From: Candidatus Fermentithermobacillaceae bacterium
GTDB lineage: Bacteria > Bacillota > Sulfobacillia > Fermentithermobacillales > DUSS01
Assembly: GCA_014896535.1 (NCBI GenBank)
Contig: JADBKE010000017.1
Location: 109,882 to 173,881 of the forward strand
Direction of reading: 5' to 3'
DNA: 64,000 nucleotides
This document shows positions 44,854 through 55,208 of the stretch, piece after piece; the first letter of the stretch is position 1, and each line of letters begins with the position of its first letter. The notes under the pieces are model-generated. The model did not search any database. It saw only the letters and a list, made by a program, of their open reading frames with translations, and was not told where the DNA came from. Made by a program: the position numbers and the translations under genes.

Positions 44854-46095
44854 CTACGTCGCATAAAACGGGAAAGCGGACGTGAGTTCCAGCACCTCCT
44901 CGCGGATCTTATCGAGCTTTTCCGGATCATCTTTCGAGGCGAGAGTCCTGTCGATGAGTTCTGCGATGATCTTCATCTCAGGTTCCTTCATCCCCCGGGT
45001 GGTAACCGTCGGAGTACCAATGCGGATTCCCGAAGTGACCGTGGGTTTGCGTTTGTCGAAGGGAATCGCGTTTTTGTTCACGGTTATACCCACGGCATCC
45101 AGCGCCCTCTCCGCTTCGAGACCGGTTATCCCCTTGGGCGTAAGGTCCACCAGCATCAGATGGTTGTCCGTCCCGCCCGAAACCAACCGGTAACCCCTGG
45201 CCATGAGTTCCTCGGCCAGACACTTGGCGTTCTTCACTATCTGCTGCTGGTATTCGCGGAAAGCCGGACTCATGGCCTCTTTTAAAGCCACCGCCTTGGC
45301 GGCGATCACGTGCATCAGAGGACCTCCTTGAGTCCCGGGGAATATGGCCTTATCGATAGCCGCCGCCCAATCTCGGGAAACCAGGATCATCCCGCCCCGC
45401 GGACCGCGGAGGGTTTTGTGGGTGGTCGTGGTGACGAACTGCGCATGGGGTACCGGCGACGGATGAATCCCCGCGGCGACGAGACCGGCGATGTGCGCCA
45501 TGTCCACCATGAGCAGCGCGCCGACTTCCTCAGCTATGGACCGGAAAGCGGCGAAGTCGATGATCCTCGGGTATGCCGAAGCGCCGGCCACGATGAGCTT
45601 GGGCCGGTGCGCCCTGGCAAGCTCCCTCACCTGATCGTAATCGATGGTCTCGGTCTTGGGATTTACGCCGTAGGACACGAAGTTGAAGTATTTCCCGGAT
45701 ATGTTGACGGGACTCCCGTGGGTGAGGTGACCGCCGTGGCTCAGGTTCATGCCCAGCACTGTGTCTCCTGGGTTCAAACAGGCGAAATACACCGCCATGT
45801 TGGCCTGCGCGCCGGAGTGAGGCTGGACGTTCGCATGGTCCGCGCCGAACAGGGCGCAAGCGCGCTTTCTCGCCAGATCCTCCACGACGTCTACGAATTC
45901 GCACCCTCCGTAATAGCGGTGAGCCGGATACCCCTCCGCGTACTTGTTGGTCAACACGGAACCCATAGCTTCCAGCACCGCTTCGGATACGAGGTTTTCG
46001 GAAGCTATGAGTTCTATCACCCTCATCTGCCTCTTCTTCTCGTCCTGTATTGCCTGGTATATCTCGGGATCTTCCACCATCAGGCTTTTTCCCAT
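44854..46095 (-). CDS. glyA: serine hydroxymethyltransferase
   Basis: A 413-residue PLP enzyme interconverting serine and glycine with tetrahydrofolate. Motifs are [40 protein letters not shown] and the PLP lysine in [21 protein letters not shown] 46093-46095 follows AAAGGGGG. It is the last clear gene of the glycine operon and supplies or uses the methylene-THF made by the glycine cleavage system. Confidence 0.97.
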   Translation of the reverse strand: MGKSLMVEDPEIYQAIQDEKKRQMRVIELIASENLVSEAVLEAMGSVLTNKYAEGYPAHRYYGGCEFVDVVEDLARKRACALFGADHANVQPHSGAQANMAVYFACLNPGDTVLGMNLSHGGHLTHGSPVNISGKYFNFVSYGVNPKTETIDYDQVRELARAHRPKLIVAGASAYPRIIDFAAFRSIAEEVGALLMVDMAHIAGLVAAGIHPSPVPHAQFVTTTTHKTLRGPRGGMILVSRDWAAAIDKAIFPGTQGGPLMHVIAAKAVALKEAMSPAFREYQQQIVKNAKCLAEELMARGYRLVSGGTDNHLMLVDLTPKGITGLEAERALDAVGITVNKNAIPFDKRKPTVTSGIRIGTPTVTTRGMKEPEMKIIAELIDRTLASKDDPEKLDKIREEVLELTSAFPFYAT

Positions 46096-46142
46096 GATGC
46101 AAACCCCCTTTCCGATTTGCTGCTTGCCTCGGCCTTTACCGC

Positions 46143-47537
46143 TTACCTTGTCAAGAGGTGTATGGGCCTGGAAACTACCCCGTGGCACGCCTCGAGCACG
46201 GCTTCGGGCAACGTCGGATGGGCGTGGACCATCTCGGCAATGTTCTTCGCGGAAAGCCCGGCTGCCATCGCGAGAGCTCCTTCGTGAATCAGATCGTCGG
46301 CATGAGGTCCCATGATGTGCATTCCCAGGATCTTGCCGTTTTCGTCGGCTATCACCTTGACGAAGCCCTCGGTTTCTCCGATGGCCACGGCGCGACCGTT
46401 GGCGCTAAACGGGAACCTCGAAACCTTGAGGTTCGGGTAAATCGCGGAAGCCTCGGACTCCTTCAGACCCACGGAGGCGCACTCGGGTATAGAAAACACG
46501 CAGTTCGGCACCACCTTGTAATCCATCGTCCTGGGATGGCCGAATATGTTGTCCATGGCCACAATGCCTTCGAAAGAAGCGACGGGAGCCAGGTAGGTCT
46601 TCCCGACCACGTCTCCGATAGCCCATATGCCCTCTCTCGTCGTGGCCATCCTCGCATCCACCTGTATGCCTTTTTTCGAATAGGCGACACCGAGCGAGTC
46701 CAGGTCGAGCCCTCCGAAATTCGGCTTTCGACCCATGGCCACAAGGATGACATCTGCCCTCTTCTCCACCTTCTGACCGTCCTTGTCCTCGGCCACCAGC
46801 ACCTTTTCCCCGTTTTCTTCACGGATCTCCTTGACGTACAGACCACTGGAGACGGTGATTCCTTTGCGCTTCAAAATCATCATCAGTCTTCTGGATATCT
46901 CCTCGTCCATCGGGGGAAGTATCAGCGGGGAACGTTTGACCATCTCTACCCGGGCGCCGAAGGCGTTCCAGATGCACGCGAACTCCACGGCTACCACGCC
47001 TCCGCCGATCACCAGAAGCCTCTCGGGGACGCGGTCCAGAGACAGAGCCTCGTCCGAGGATATGGTGTGGGAGATGCTTTCCGGGGAAACCGGCGGGAGC
47101 TCATGGGTGGACCCCGTCGCTATGACGATATGGCGGGTTTCCAGCATCTCGCCGGTGCCGTCATCTCCTTTCACCTCGACTTTCCCCGGCGAGGGTATGG
47201 AAGCCTTGCCGCGATATATGTCCACCCCGTTTCCTTTGAGGAGCTTCTCAAGGCCCGAGACCAGCGTGGTTACCGTCTTTTCCTTGTGCGCCATGACCTT
47301 TTTCAGGTCGAGGCCGACGTTTTCCGCGATTATCCCGAATTCCTCTGCCCGCTTAGCCAGGAGATAAGCAGTGGCGGAGTGAACGAGAGCTTTTGTGGGG
47401 ATGCAACCCACGTTCAGGCATGTGCCACCGAGCTTGTTGGCTTCTACGAGGGCGATTTTGCCGCCGAGCTGCGCGCCGCGAATGGCCGCCACGTACCCGC
47501 CCGGCCCGGAGCCTATTACTACCACGTCGTATTTCAA
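46143..47537 (-). CDS. lpd: dihydrolipoyl dehydrogenase (L-protein)
   Basis: A 464-residue FAD disulphide oxidoreductase re-oxidising dihydrolipoyl-GcvH. The FAD motif is [20 protein letters not shown], the redox-active disulphide [15 protein letters not shown], the NAD motif [20 protein letters not shown], and the C-terminal [13 protein letters not shown] contains the catalytic His-Glu pair. Its start overlaps the end of the lipoyl-attachment gene by 4 bp. Confidence 0.96.
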   Translation of the reverse strand: MKYDVVVIGSGPGGYVAAIRGAQLGGKIALVEANKLGGTCLNVGCIPTKALVHSATAYLLAKRAEEFGIIAENVGLDLKKVMAHKEKTVTTLVSGLEKLLKGNGVDIYRGKASIPSPGKVEVKGDDGTGEMLETRHIVIATGSTHELPPVSPESISHTISSDEALSLDRVPERLLVIGGGVVAVEFACIWNAFGARVEMVKRSPLILPPMDEEISRRLMMILKRKGITVSSGLYVKEIREENGEKVLVAEDKDGQKVEKRADVILVAMGRKPNFGGLDLDSLGVAYSKKGIQVDARMATTREGIWAIGDVVGKTYLAPVASFEGIVAMDNIFGHPRTMDYKVVPNCVFSIPECASVGLKESEASAIYPNLKVSRFPFSANGRAVAIGETEGFVKVIADENGKILGMHIMGPHADDLIHEGALAMAAGLSAKNIAEMVHAHPTLPEAVLEACHGVVSRPIHLLTR

Positions 47538-48421
47538 TGCAATTCACCTCTGACATCCGAGTTTTCATTAAGAGCAGGGCAAGCGTCCTCGTCTTCCTCC
47601 ATCCTTCCCCTCTCCAGGTTCCACTGGGGCGTTCCGTACTTCTCTCTGGAGAGCCGGTAAGCTTCGAGGAGCTCCTGGCGGGTCATCCCATCTTCGACGA
47701 ATTCCCAGCCGAGCTCCCGTTCAAAACCCAGGCGCAAAGCCTCTTCCACGTCCCGGGGCTCGACCCTGCGCCCCAATACGTCCGAGAGGGACGACGCCTT
47801 CTGGGCCAGGGTGGCTTCGAGCTTGTCCCTCGACTCCTCCGAGCTCACTTTAAAGCAAGCCGCGACCCTCTTCGGCGAAAAAGTCAGGGGAATCGAACCG
47901 TGCTGCAGGATGACTCCGTTCCTTCTGGCCTGCGCCGAGCCCACGATCTTGCGGCCGGAGGCAACAACCTCGTACCAGGAAGGGGCCGAGAAGCAAGCTG
48001 CCCTGGCAAAACCCTGGGGTGCCCGGGCTCCTCGTTCCAGCGCCACCATTTCACACCTGACGCCGAGAAGAGAAAGCCCGCGGATAATGCCACGGCATAT
48101 ATGCCTGTAGGTTTCGAGAACGCTTCCAGGGGCATACGACTCGGGAATCGTGACGCTGTAGGTCACCTCATCGTCGTGAAGGACAGCTTTTCCCCCGGTG
48201 ATCCTCCTGACCATTTGGAACCCCATCCTCGACAGCCCGTCGAAATCCACTTCTTTCTGGGCGTCCTGAAAGTAACCCACAGACAAGCAGGGAGGATTCC
48301 ATCCATAAAACCTGAGGGTGGGAAGGGACTCTCCCCGCTGAAGTGAGATGAGGAGCGCTTCGTCCACGGCCATATTATAGGCGCCCCTGCATACTCCGGT
48401 CTTCAAGAGCCTCATCTTCAC
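47534..48421 (-). CDS. LipM/LplA-family octanoyltransferase or lipoate-protein ligase
   Basis: A 295-residue BPL/LplA/LipB-fold protein. It has the acyl-adenylate/acyl-binding RRITGGKAVLHDDEVTYSV motif and ARAACFSAPSWYEVVASGRK followed by IVGSAQARRNGVILQHGSIP. The cysteine in CFSAPSWYE corresponds to the nucleophile of LipM (octanoyl-ACP to GcvH transferase). It sits between the double radical SAM gene (47-bp overlap) and lpd. It probably loads octanoate or lipoate on GcvH; ligase activity cannot be excluded. Confidence 0.85.
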   Translation of the reverse strand: MKMRLLKTGVCRGAYNMAVDEALLISLQRGESLPTLRFYGWNPPCLSVGYFQDAQKEVDFDGLSRMGFQMVRRITGGKAVLHDDEVTYSVTIPESYAPGSVLETYRHICRGIIRGLSLLGVRCEMVALERGARAPQGFARAACFSAPSWYEVVASGRKIVGSAQARRNGVILQHGSIPLTFSPKRVAACFKVSSEESRDKLEATLAQKASSLSDVLGRRVEPRDVEEALRLGFERELGWEFVEDGMTRQELLEAYRLSREKYGTPQWNLERGRMEEDEDACPALNENSDVRGELH

Positions 48422-50462
48422 CGGGATCGACCTCCAGAACCAGACTCCCGCGCCGTCTAACGAGCCCCGAGCTGGATACGCACTGCCGCGCTTGGAGGGC
48501 GTTTGGCTCCCACGGGTAGTTCATCATGACCCCTCCAGGTCTTTCGTTGTAGTAGGGTCTGTTGCATCCGGGGCAACCCGTGGTTTGAAATGCTTTCCCC
48601 TCCAACAATTCCGCTTCGACCTTCTCGATCCTGTCGCCGCAGCGGATTTCCGTTATGCGTCCTCCGCTGAATCGAAAGTCCTCGATGCTCAGGCCCTCCT
48701 TCAAAAGGTAGAGGGCGATCTGGAGCCGCCTGTAGGTCGAAACTGGCGGCGGTTCCAGTTTTTCGAGTGCCGTTCCCTGCACGGGCGTGAAAGAAAAAAG
48801 CGCCACCGTAACCCCGGCCTCCAAAGCACGGGCCATGGCCTTCACCATTTCCTCCTCGGTTTCACCGAGGCCGGCTATGAAATGAGTGCTGACCTGGCCA
48901 GGAAAAAGCTTCGCGGCACCCATCAGGACTTCCCAGGCTTTTCGCAAGTCCCCCCCTTTAACCCGGGCGTAGACATCGGGGTTCACCGCATCCAGCGGCA
49001 GCCCGACTCTGGACGCCCCCGCTTCGAAGAGCGCACTGACCCGCGCCACCGAGTAGGGAGAAACCGAAACGCTCACGGGTATGCGCCCGAGAAAGCCGGA
49101 CGAAGACCGGATTTCCCTGAGTATCTCAAGACACGCAGGCATTGTTCCGGGAGATTCCACCAGTTGAAGGCATATTCGGGACAAGTGCGTGCCCGATCTC
49201 CAGCTCGAAAGGCGCGACAGGACCTCCTTCCACGGAAAGGAAGGCCAGGTGACCCTGGATATCAGGTCCCCTCTCGCCGTCGACGAACTCGCCCTCGGAC
49301 AAAAGGAGCAGTCCCTGACGCAACGTTCGCCTATGGAGAGGTAGGCCGTGGTGGGAAGACAATCGGTTCTGGCTCTGGAAAGCCCCAGCACCACGGCGGT
49401 CCCCAGGGAAACGCCGACCTTAAAGTCCCGGAGCAGATCCTCTGAATCCTCACCGCGTTTTGAAACGTAAAGCCCCGAACCACCGGCCCGGTCCTCCCAG
49501 CCCCCGCCCGACCGCACCGGCTCTTCAATCGGGGCACCGCGCGACGTCACCCTCGCCGGGCCTGGCTCTCGTCGAGCATCGTCTTCCCCGGGCGCCCACG
49601 GGAAAGCGCAGCACTCTTCCTGCCTGAGCACGGCCAAGCCCAGCTCTTGCGCCTCGTGCGCGGCTTCCCTCGACGGAAAGACGATCTTATCCACCCCGGC
49701 CAGGACCGCCAGTCGGTCCAGTTCCCTCCTGTACCTTCCTCCGGGACGCATGCAGCCCAGGGATAGAGTCACGTGCGGAAGCTTCTGCCTGCTCCAGGCT
49801 ATGAGTTTGGCGACGTCCACAACGGATGGAGGGGTGAGTCCGGCCCATCTCGTGCCGGGAGTCGGGATGAAGACTATAAAAACCAGGGTAGACAGTCCTT
49901 CTCCGGCAAGCGTTTCGATGGTTTCGTACTCCCGTCCTATTTGTCCACCGCGGATCCCCACGAGTACGTGGGGGACGAGCTTGTCTCCAGCATATTTGCG
50001 CAGGTACCGGTAGCTTTCGAGGTAATCCCGGGCGGTAAACCGTCGCCCAAAAGCCATTTCTATAGCCAATTCATCCTGTATGAAATCGAACGATATAACC
50101 TGGGCGATCCGGGCGATTTGAGCCGCCCGCCCTTCTTCCACCAGTCCCGGATGGATATTCACCTTCACATGGGGAAGAATCGACCTTAACCCGTTCAGAT
50201 TTTCCAGCACCGGTACCTTGCCATCGGGGTCGCAACCCCCGCTCAGAAGGACGCTGGTAGCTCTCCTCTTCTGGATGGCTTCCTCCACCTGGTCGCAGGG
50301 TATCATCTTCTCGAGGTATCTCCCGCCGCAGTGCGCGCACCCTAGAGAGCACTGCCTGCCGGTCACAGTGACCGGAACGGTCCTGGTGGGAAAAACGGCT
50401 ACGAGCGAAGCCGGCCGGTTTTCCATTTTTACCTCGAAAGCTCTTTCCAGTTTTTCGCGCAA
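48375..50462 (-). CDS. tandem radical SAM protein, inferred LipS1-LipS2-type lipoyl synthase fusion
   Basis: 695 residues with two separate radical SAM domains. Domain 1 has C38-x3-C42-x2-C45 (QCSLGCAHC) followed by LLSGGCDPDGKVP and FIPTPGTRWAG; domain 2 has C381-x3-C385-x2-C388 (RCVRDCSFC) followed by ICLQLVESPGT. A Pro/Arg/Gly-rich linker (about 290-345) joins them. Extra cysteines end each domain (EECCAF; TGCPGCNRPYYNE) and may bind auxiliary clusters. Classical LipA is absent from the operon. LipS1 and LipS2 are known as a two-protein lipoyl synthase in anaerobes and archaea, and placement between gcvPB and a LipM-like gene supports the same job; this is inference. The TTG start is doubtful: protein-like sequence continues upstream in frame. 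Confidence 0.75.
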   Translation of the reverse strand: MREKLERAFEVKMENRPASLVAVFPTRTVPVTVTGRQCSLGCAHCGGRYLEKMIPCDQVEEAIQKRRATSVLLSGGCDPDGKVPVLENLNGLRSILPHVKVNIHPGLVEEGRAAQIARIAQVISFDFIQDELAIEMAFGRRFTARDYLESYRYLRKYAGDKLVPHVLVGIRGGQIGREYETIETLAGEGLSTLVFIVFIPTPGTRWAGLTPPSVVDVAKLIAWSRQKLPHVTLSLGCMRPGGRYRRELDRLAVLAGVDKIVFPSREAAHEAQELGLAVLRQEECCAFPWAPGEDDARREPGPARVTSRGAPIEEPVRSGGGWEDRAGGSGLYVSKRGEDSEDLLRDFKVGVSLGTAVVLGLSRARTDCLPTTAYLSIGERCVRDCSFCPRASSSTARGDLISRVTWPSFPWKEVLSRLSSWRSGTHLSRICLQLVESPGTMPACLEILREIRSSSGFLGRIPVSVSVSPYSVARVSALFEAGASRVGLPLDAVNPDVYARVKGGDLRKAWEVLMGAAKLFPGQVSTHFIAGLGETEEEMVKAMARALEAGVTVALFSFTPVQGTALEKLEPPPVSTYRRLQIALYLLKEGLSIEDFRFSGGRITEIRCGDRIEKVEAELLEGKAFQTTGCPGCNRPYYNERPGGVMMNYPWEPNALQARQCVSSSGLVRRRGSLVLEVDPGEDEALEDRSMQGRL

Positions 50463-50686
50463 GGCCGCGTCGGCCTGCCGCGTAATTTTGTCCAGAGCGT
50501 TCCGGGAAAACGCTCTATCTTGCCGGAAACAAGGTAATTTCCCCCTTCTTCAGGCGAGACCCTGGCTCCGAAGCCTTGCAGTTCTTCGTCCGGAAGGACG
50601 GGGACGACACCGGCTACCCCTCTCCCTCCCACAACCCGGTTCCCAAGGATTCGGCTCACACACCCATTGAGAGAGGGAGGGCTCAT
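50429..50686 (-). CDS. small ORF before the radical SAM gene, or its frameshifted N-terminus
   Basis: 85 codons from an ATG with an excellent GGGGGAGGG site (MSPPSLNGCVSRILGNRVVG, then GRGVAGVVPVLPDEELQGFG). It overlaps the radical SAM gene in another frame. The radical SAM frame is open upstream of its TTG and reads DRAFSRNALDKITRQADAAL, which looks like real protein, back to a stop near the GGGGG run at 50541-50545. A one-base shift there would fuse the two into one protein starting at 50686. Not recognised as any family. Confidence 0.45.
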   Translation of the reverse strand: MSPPSLNGCVSRILGNRVVGGRGVAGVVPVLPDEELQGFGARVSPEEGGNYLVSGKIERFPGTLWTKLRGRPTRPCAKNWKELSR

Positions 50687-50759
50687 GACGATGCCCTCCC
50701 CCGGGTCCAAATCACGCAATCCACAACGCCCGAAAACCGGACCCGGCTAAAAAGCGCTT

Positions 50760-52232
50760 TTACCGGGCCTGGCTTCCTTCCCTGACCCACCTGAGGACGG
50801 GGTTTCTCGCCGCTCCGGCTTCGTCGAGCCTCCCCACCACTGTGGTGTGCGGTGCGCCGCGCAGCTTTTCGGGGTCCTCGTAAGCTTCCTTAGCTATGGC
50901 GATGAGAGCGTCGGCGAAGTAGTCCAGCGTATCCTTGGATTCGGTCTCCGTCGGCTCTATCATCAGGGCCTCGTCCACGATGAGCGGGAAGTAGTTGGTG
51001 GGCGGGTGCACTCCGTAATCCAGAAGCCTCTTGGATATATCCATGGTATGAATGCCCGTTTCCTTCTTGATGCGCGCCGGATTGACGACGAACTCGTGCT
51101 TGCAGTGGCGGTCGTAAGGCAGGTCGTAGTAACCGACTATCCGCCTGAGGAGGTAATTGGCGTTCAGCACCGCGTCTTCCGAGACTTTCTTGAGTCCGTC
51201 GGCACCGAGCGCCCGGATATACGCATAAGCTTTGACCATCACCAGGAAGTTTCCGTAGAAAGACTTCATCCTGCCGATGGTCTGCGGCCGGTCGTAATCC
51301 AGGTAATATCGTTTTCCGTCGAACTCCACGGTGGGAACGGGCAGGAACGGGATCAAGTGCTTCTTCACTCCCACGGGTCCCGACCCGGGCCCGCCTCCTC
51401 CGTGAGGCGTTGAGAACGTCTTGTGGAGGTTGAAGTGCATGACGTCGAAGCCCATGTCGCCCGGCCGGCATATACCCATGATGGCGTTGGCGTTGGCCCC
51501 GTCGTAGTACAGAAGGCCGCCTCTGGAGTGGACTATGCGCTCGATCTCCTGGATGTTTTCATCGAAAAGCCCGAGGGTGTTGGGGTTCGTCAGCATCAGC
51601 CCGGCCACGGTGTCGTCCATGAGCTTATCCAGCGCAGCGATGTCCACTCCACCCCGGGAATCCGAGGGCACTTCCACGGTGGTAAAACCGCCCAAAACGC
51701 CCGAAGCCGGGTTCGTCCCGTGAGCGGAGTCGGGGATCAGTATCTTCGTTCTCTTGGTGTCGTTCCGCGACCGGTGGTACGCCCTGATGATATTGATGCC
51801 GGTCAACTCACCATGAGCTCCGGCGGCCGGCTGGAGGCATATCTTGTCCATGCCGGCGATTTCCGCGAGATAGGTCTGCAAATCGTACATGAGTTTCAGG
51901 GCACCCTGGACTAGCTCCTCGGGCATGTACGGGTGAAGCTCGGTGAACCCTGGGAGGTTTGCCACCTCCTCGTTGACCTTGGGGTTGTACTTCATGGTGC
52001 ACGACCCCAACGGGTAGAAACCGATGTCCACTCCGTGATTGAGCTGGGAAAGCTTCGTAAAGTGACGTACGACATCGACTTCGGAAACTTCCGGGAGGTC
52101 GGCATCGGTCTTTCTCCGGTATTCCGCCGGGATGAGTTCGTCGATGCTCGCGTCGGGGACATCGAGAGCCGGCAGCGAGTACGCCTTCCTGCCCGGCCTT
52201 GAATATTCGAATATGAGCGGCTCGAGCCTCAT
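50760..52232 (-). CDS. gcvPB: glycine dehydrogenase (decarboxylating) subunit 2
   Basis: A 490-residue P-protein subunit carrying PLP. The cofactor lysine lies in [20 protein letters not shown]; other features are [39 protein letters not shown] and [14 protein letters not shown]. It decarboxylates glycine and passes aminomethyl to lipoyl-GcvH together with GcvPA. The 4-bp overlap with gcvPA implies coupled synthesis of the two subunits. Confidence 0.97.
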   Translation of the reverse strand: MRLEPLIFEYSRPGRKAYSLPALDVPDASIDELIPAEYRRKTDADLPEVSEVDVVRHFTKLSQLNHGVDIGFYPLGSCTMKYNPKVNEEVANLPGFTELHPYMPEELVQGALKLMYDLQTYLAEIAGMDKICLQPAAGAHGELTGINIIRAYHRSRNDTKRTKILIPDSAHGTNPASGVLGGFTTVEVPSDSRGGVDIAALDKLMDDTVAGLMLTNPNTLGLFDENIQEIERIVHSRGGLLYYDGANANAIMGICRPGDMGFDVMHFNLHKTFSTPHGGGGPGSGPVGVKKHLIPFLPVPTVEFDGKRYYLDYDRPQTIGRMKSFYGNFLVMVKAYAYIRALGADGLKKVSEDAVLNANYLLRRIVGYYDLPYDRHCKHEFVVNPARIKKETGIHTMDISKRLLDYGVHPPTNYFPLIVDEALMIEPTETESKDTLDYFADALIAIAKEAYEDPEKLRGAPHTTVVGRLDEAGAARNPVLRWVREGSQAR

Positions 52233-53569
52233 ACCAATCCCTCCAATCCCGAGACCAGAGCATCCATTTCCTCCCTGGTCCTCTTTTCGGTGACCGCGAT
52301 CAGGAGGTGATCCTTCAGCTCGGGGTAAGCTCTTCCCAGAGGATAGCCGGCGAGGATCCGGCGATCTAGAAGCGACTTCACTATCTTCTCCGGGTCAACC
52401 GGGCACTTCACCGCGAACTCGTTCCACACCGGCGCGTTGAAGGAGATCTCGAACCCCTTTATCCGGGCAATGCGCTCTCGCAGGTATCGGGCTTTCTTCG
52501 CGCACAGAAGGGCGAGTTCCTTGAGCCCTTCTTTCCCCAGCCAGCTGAGGTAAACGACGGCGGCCAGGGCGTTCAAGGCTTCATTGGAGCATATGTTGGA
52601 AGTAGCTTTCTCCCTTCTAATATGCTGCTCCCGGGTCTGAAGGGTGAGGACGAAGCCTCGTTGCCCCCTCACGTCTTTGGTCATGCCGACCAGCCTTCCC
52701 GGCATCCGCCTCAGATACTTGTTCCGGACGGCGAAGATACCGAGGTACGGACCACCGAAGGCCAAGGGGTTGCCCAGAGGCTGCCCCTCTCCCACGACTA
52801 TTTCGGCTCCGTACTCACCGGGAGGCTCGAGAATGCCCAGGGAGAGAGGGTTCACGGATGCGATGAGCGTCGCGCCGTGGGCCGCCGCAAGCCCCGATAT
52901 CTCCCTCATAGGCTCGAGGCACCCGAAGAAATTCGGATGCTGTATGACGAGGCACGCCACTTCCGGTCCCAGCATAGCCTTGAGGTCCTCAACGGACGTA
53001 ATCCCGCCTTTCATGGGGATCTCCTTGACATCGATTTCGTGACCCGCCGCATACGTCCGTATGGTTTCCCTGGTTTCGGGATGAACCGTCCGCGACACTA
53101 GAGCGACCTTTCGCCTGGTCAGTCCCGCCGCTATCGTCACCGCCTCAGCCGCAGCGGAAGCTCCGTCGTACATGGAAGCGTTAGCCGCGTCCATCCCGGT
53201 GAGTTCGCAAATCATGGTCTGGTACTCGAATATGGACTGCAAAACCGCCTGGCTCACTTCGGGCTGGTACGGCGTGTATGCGGTATAAAACTCCGAACGG
53301 GCAAGGACGTGCCTCACGACCGCGGGAACGTAATGATCGTACGCGCCCGCGCCGATGAAACACGCATATTCCGTGAGGTTCTTGTTTTGCGCCGCCAGCT
53401 CGCGCATGTGCTTCTGGAGCTCCCATTCGGACATGCCGGCCGGAAGGTTAAGAGGCCTTTTCATGCGAAGGGCAGGAGGAATGTCGGCGAAGAGCTCATC
53501 GATGGATTTCACGCCGATGGTCTTTAGCATCTCCTGCCTGTCCTTATCGGTGTTGGGAAGGTAGTTCAT
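52229..53569 (-). CDS. gcvPA: glycine dehydrogenase (decarboxylating) subunit 1
   Basis: A 446-residue P-protein alpha subunit, recognised by [60 protein letters not shown] and [15 protein letters not shown]. The split gcvPA/gcvPB form is usual in Bacillota. It shares one base with the gcvH stop codon. Confidence 0.97.
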   Translation of the reverse strand: MNYLPNTDKDRQEMLKTIGVKSIDELFADIPPALRMKRPLNLPAGMSEWELQKHMRELAAQNKNLTEYACFIGAGAYDHYVPAVVRHVLARSEFYTAYTPYQPEVSQAVLQSIFEYQTMICELTGMDAANASMYDGASAAAEAVTIAAGLTRRKVALVSRTVHPETRETIRTYAAGHEIDVKEIPMKGGITSVEDLKAMLGPEVACLVIQHPNFFGCLEPMREISGLAAAHGATLIASVNPLSLGILEPPGEYGAEIVVGEGQPLGNPLAFGGPYLGIFAVRNKYLRRMPGRLVGMTKDVRGQRGFVLTLQTREQHIRREKATSNICSNEALNALAAVVYLSWLGKEGLKELALLCAKKARYLRERIARIKGFEISFNAPVWNEFAVKCPVDPEKIVKSLLDRRILAGYPLGRAYPELKDHLLIAVTEKRTREEMDALVSGLEGLV

Positions 53570-53958
53570 CAGTGACCGCCCTCTTCTACGTGTTTGGTGT
53601 AAGCTTTCTGGTCCATGAGATTCTCAAGCTCGGAAGGATCCTTCATTTCGATAACGGCGATCCAGCCCTCCCCGTAAGGATCCTTGTTGAGTAGATCGGG
53701 GGAATCCTGAACTTTCTCGTTGACCTTGACGATCTTTCCGGAAACCGGAGCGTAGCAATCGGAGACCGCTTTCACCGACTCAACGGTGCAGAAGACCTCT
53801 CCCGCTTTGACTTCCCTGCCGACTTCGGGCAGTTCGACGTAGACGATGTCACCCAGCTGGTCCTGGGCGTAGTCGGTCACGCCTACGACCACCTGATTCC
53901 CTTCGACCCTGGCGTACTCGTGGGTCTTAGTGTATTTGAGATCTGCGGGAAAGTTCAT
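53569..53958 (-). CDS. gcvH: glycine cleavage system H protein
   Basis: A 129-residue lipoyl carrier. The lipoylated lysine is in CTVESVKAVSDCYAPVSG, and the fold is framed by YTKTHEYARVEGNQVVVGVT and LLNKDPYGEGWIAVIEM. Its ATG overlaps the gcvT stop. It is the presumed substrate of the LipM-like and radical SAM proteins encoded downstream. Confidence 0.98.
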   Translation of the reverse strand: MNFPADLKYTKTHEYARVEGNQVVVGVTDYAQDQLGDIVYVELPEVGREVKAGEVFCTVESVKAVSDCYAPVSGKIVKVNEKVQDSPDLLNKDPYGEGWIAVIEMKDPSELENLMDQKAYTKHVEEGGH

Positions 53959-55073
53959 TTTTTCTTACCCTCCCTGCGATAAAATGGCATCTTCACGACA
54001 ACAGCGGGAACCTTCTTCCCGCGTATATCCACGGTGAGCTTCGTTCCGATCTGGCTCCACTGCACGGGAACGAAAGCCATAGCCAGGTACTTGTCGAGAG
54101 TCGGGGCATATGAGCCTGTGGTGACGTAGCCGAGCTCCTTTTCTCCCGTCTCATCGAAAACCTTGTACCCGGTCCGCGGCACTCCTTTTTCCACCATCTC
54201 AAGACCAACGAGCTTCACCCGAAGCCCCTGCTCCCGTTCCTGCATTAGCGCCTCTTTGCCCACAAACTCCTTGTCGAAACAGACAAACCTCGAAAGCCCG
54301 GCCTCGAGGGGTGTGTGGTTCTCGTCGAGTTCCTGCCCGTACAGGGGCATCGAAGCTTCAAAACGCAGAGTATCTCTGCTCCCCAACCCCGCGGGAACGA
54401 GACCCTCGTCGGCACCGGCTTCCATGAGGATCTCAAAAAGTTCCACCCCATCTTCGGCCTTGGTGTAGATCTCGAACCCGTCTTCCCCGGTATATCCCGT
54501 CCGCGTGACCAGGCATTTGAGGCCACCCACGTCCACGTTTTCCCGTCCGTGGTAGTACTTCATCTCTCTCAGCGGGTACGAGCAGACTTTCTGAAGCACT
54601 TTTTCCGAGTTGGGGCCCTGGAGCGCCACTTCGGCGATGTCCGAGGAAAGGTTCTTCACGTCCACCCTCCAGAAGTACTTCGCCAGCCCGGATATCCACT
54701 GGAAATCCTTCTCGATGTTACCCGCGTTGACCACCAGCAGATACCTGGAGTTTTCCAGGCAAATCACCATCATGTCGTCGACGACACCGCCGTGCGGATA
54801 ACACATGGGGCTGTATATCACTCTCCCCGGATATCCTTTGGCGATGTCGTTCACGAGCAGCATCTGGAGAAGCGCCAGCGCGCCCGGACCTTCCACCATG
54901 ATTTCCCCCATGTCGGAGACGTCCCACAGAGCACACGCATTCCTGCAAGCGTGATGCTCCTCCTTGATGCTGGAAAACTGCACGGGAAGAGCCCAGCCCT
55001 CAAAATCGATGATTCTTCCTCCGTATTTGACGTGCACCGGGTACAAGGGCGTCTTCTTGAGTTCTCCCGCCAA
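53955..55073 (-). CDS. gcvT: aminomethyltransferase (T-protein)
   Basis: A 372-residue folate enzyme that releases ammonia and forms methylene-THF from aminomethyl-GcvH. Motifs include LKKTPLYPVHVKYGGRIIDF, ALWDVSDMGEIMVEGPGALA and TGYTGEDGFEIY, then GLGSRDTLRFEASMPLYGQE. TTG 55071-55073 is preferred because AGGAGGTGA lies 8 bp upstream; a GTG at 55080-55082 falls inside that ribosome site. First gene of the operon, below the glycine riboswitch. Confidence 0.95.
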   Translation of the reverse strand: MAGELKKTPLYPVHVKYGGRIIDFEGWALPVQFSSIKEEHHACRNACALWDVSDMGEIMVEGPGALALLQMLLVNDIAKGYPGRVIYSPMCYPHGGVVDDMMVICLENSRYLLVVNAGNIEKDFQWISGLAKYFWRVDVKNLSSDIAEVALQGPNSEKVLQKVCSYPLREMKYYHGRENVDVGGLKCLVTRTGYTGEDGFEIYTKAEDGVELFEILMEAGADEGLVPAGLGSRDTLRFEASMPLYGQELDENHTPLEAGLSRFVCFDKEFVGKEALMQEREQGLRVKLVGLEMVEKGVPRTGYKVFDETGEKELGYVTTGSYAPTLDKYLAMAFVPVQWSQIGTKLTVDIRGKKVPAVVVKMPFYRREGKKK

Positions 55074-55164
55074 CGGTTTCACCTCCTCAAAAAAGATGCT
55101 TTACGCCGGAGAATTCTCGCTGGTTCCCTGGGATGGGCTGTTCTGCCCGGTACCGGGCCTCGAC

Positions 55165-55208
55165 AAAAAACAAGGGACCGGTCCTTGGTGCGACTGTCCC
55201 TGTCCCTT
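55165..55208 (-). terminator. riboswitch-controlled terminator before gcvT
   Basis: Minus-strand AAGGGAC (55202-55208, at the 3' edge of aptamer 2) can pair with GTCCCTT (55172-55178), which is followed by TTTTTT (55165-55170). Because AAGGGAC lies next to the closing helix of aptamer 2, ligand binding should compete with this hairpin, so glycine would turn expression on. Confidence 0.7.
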
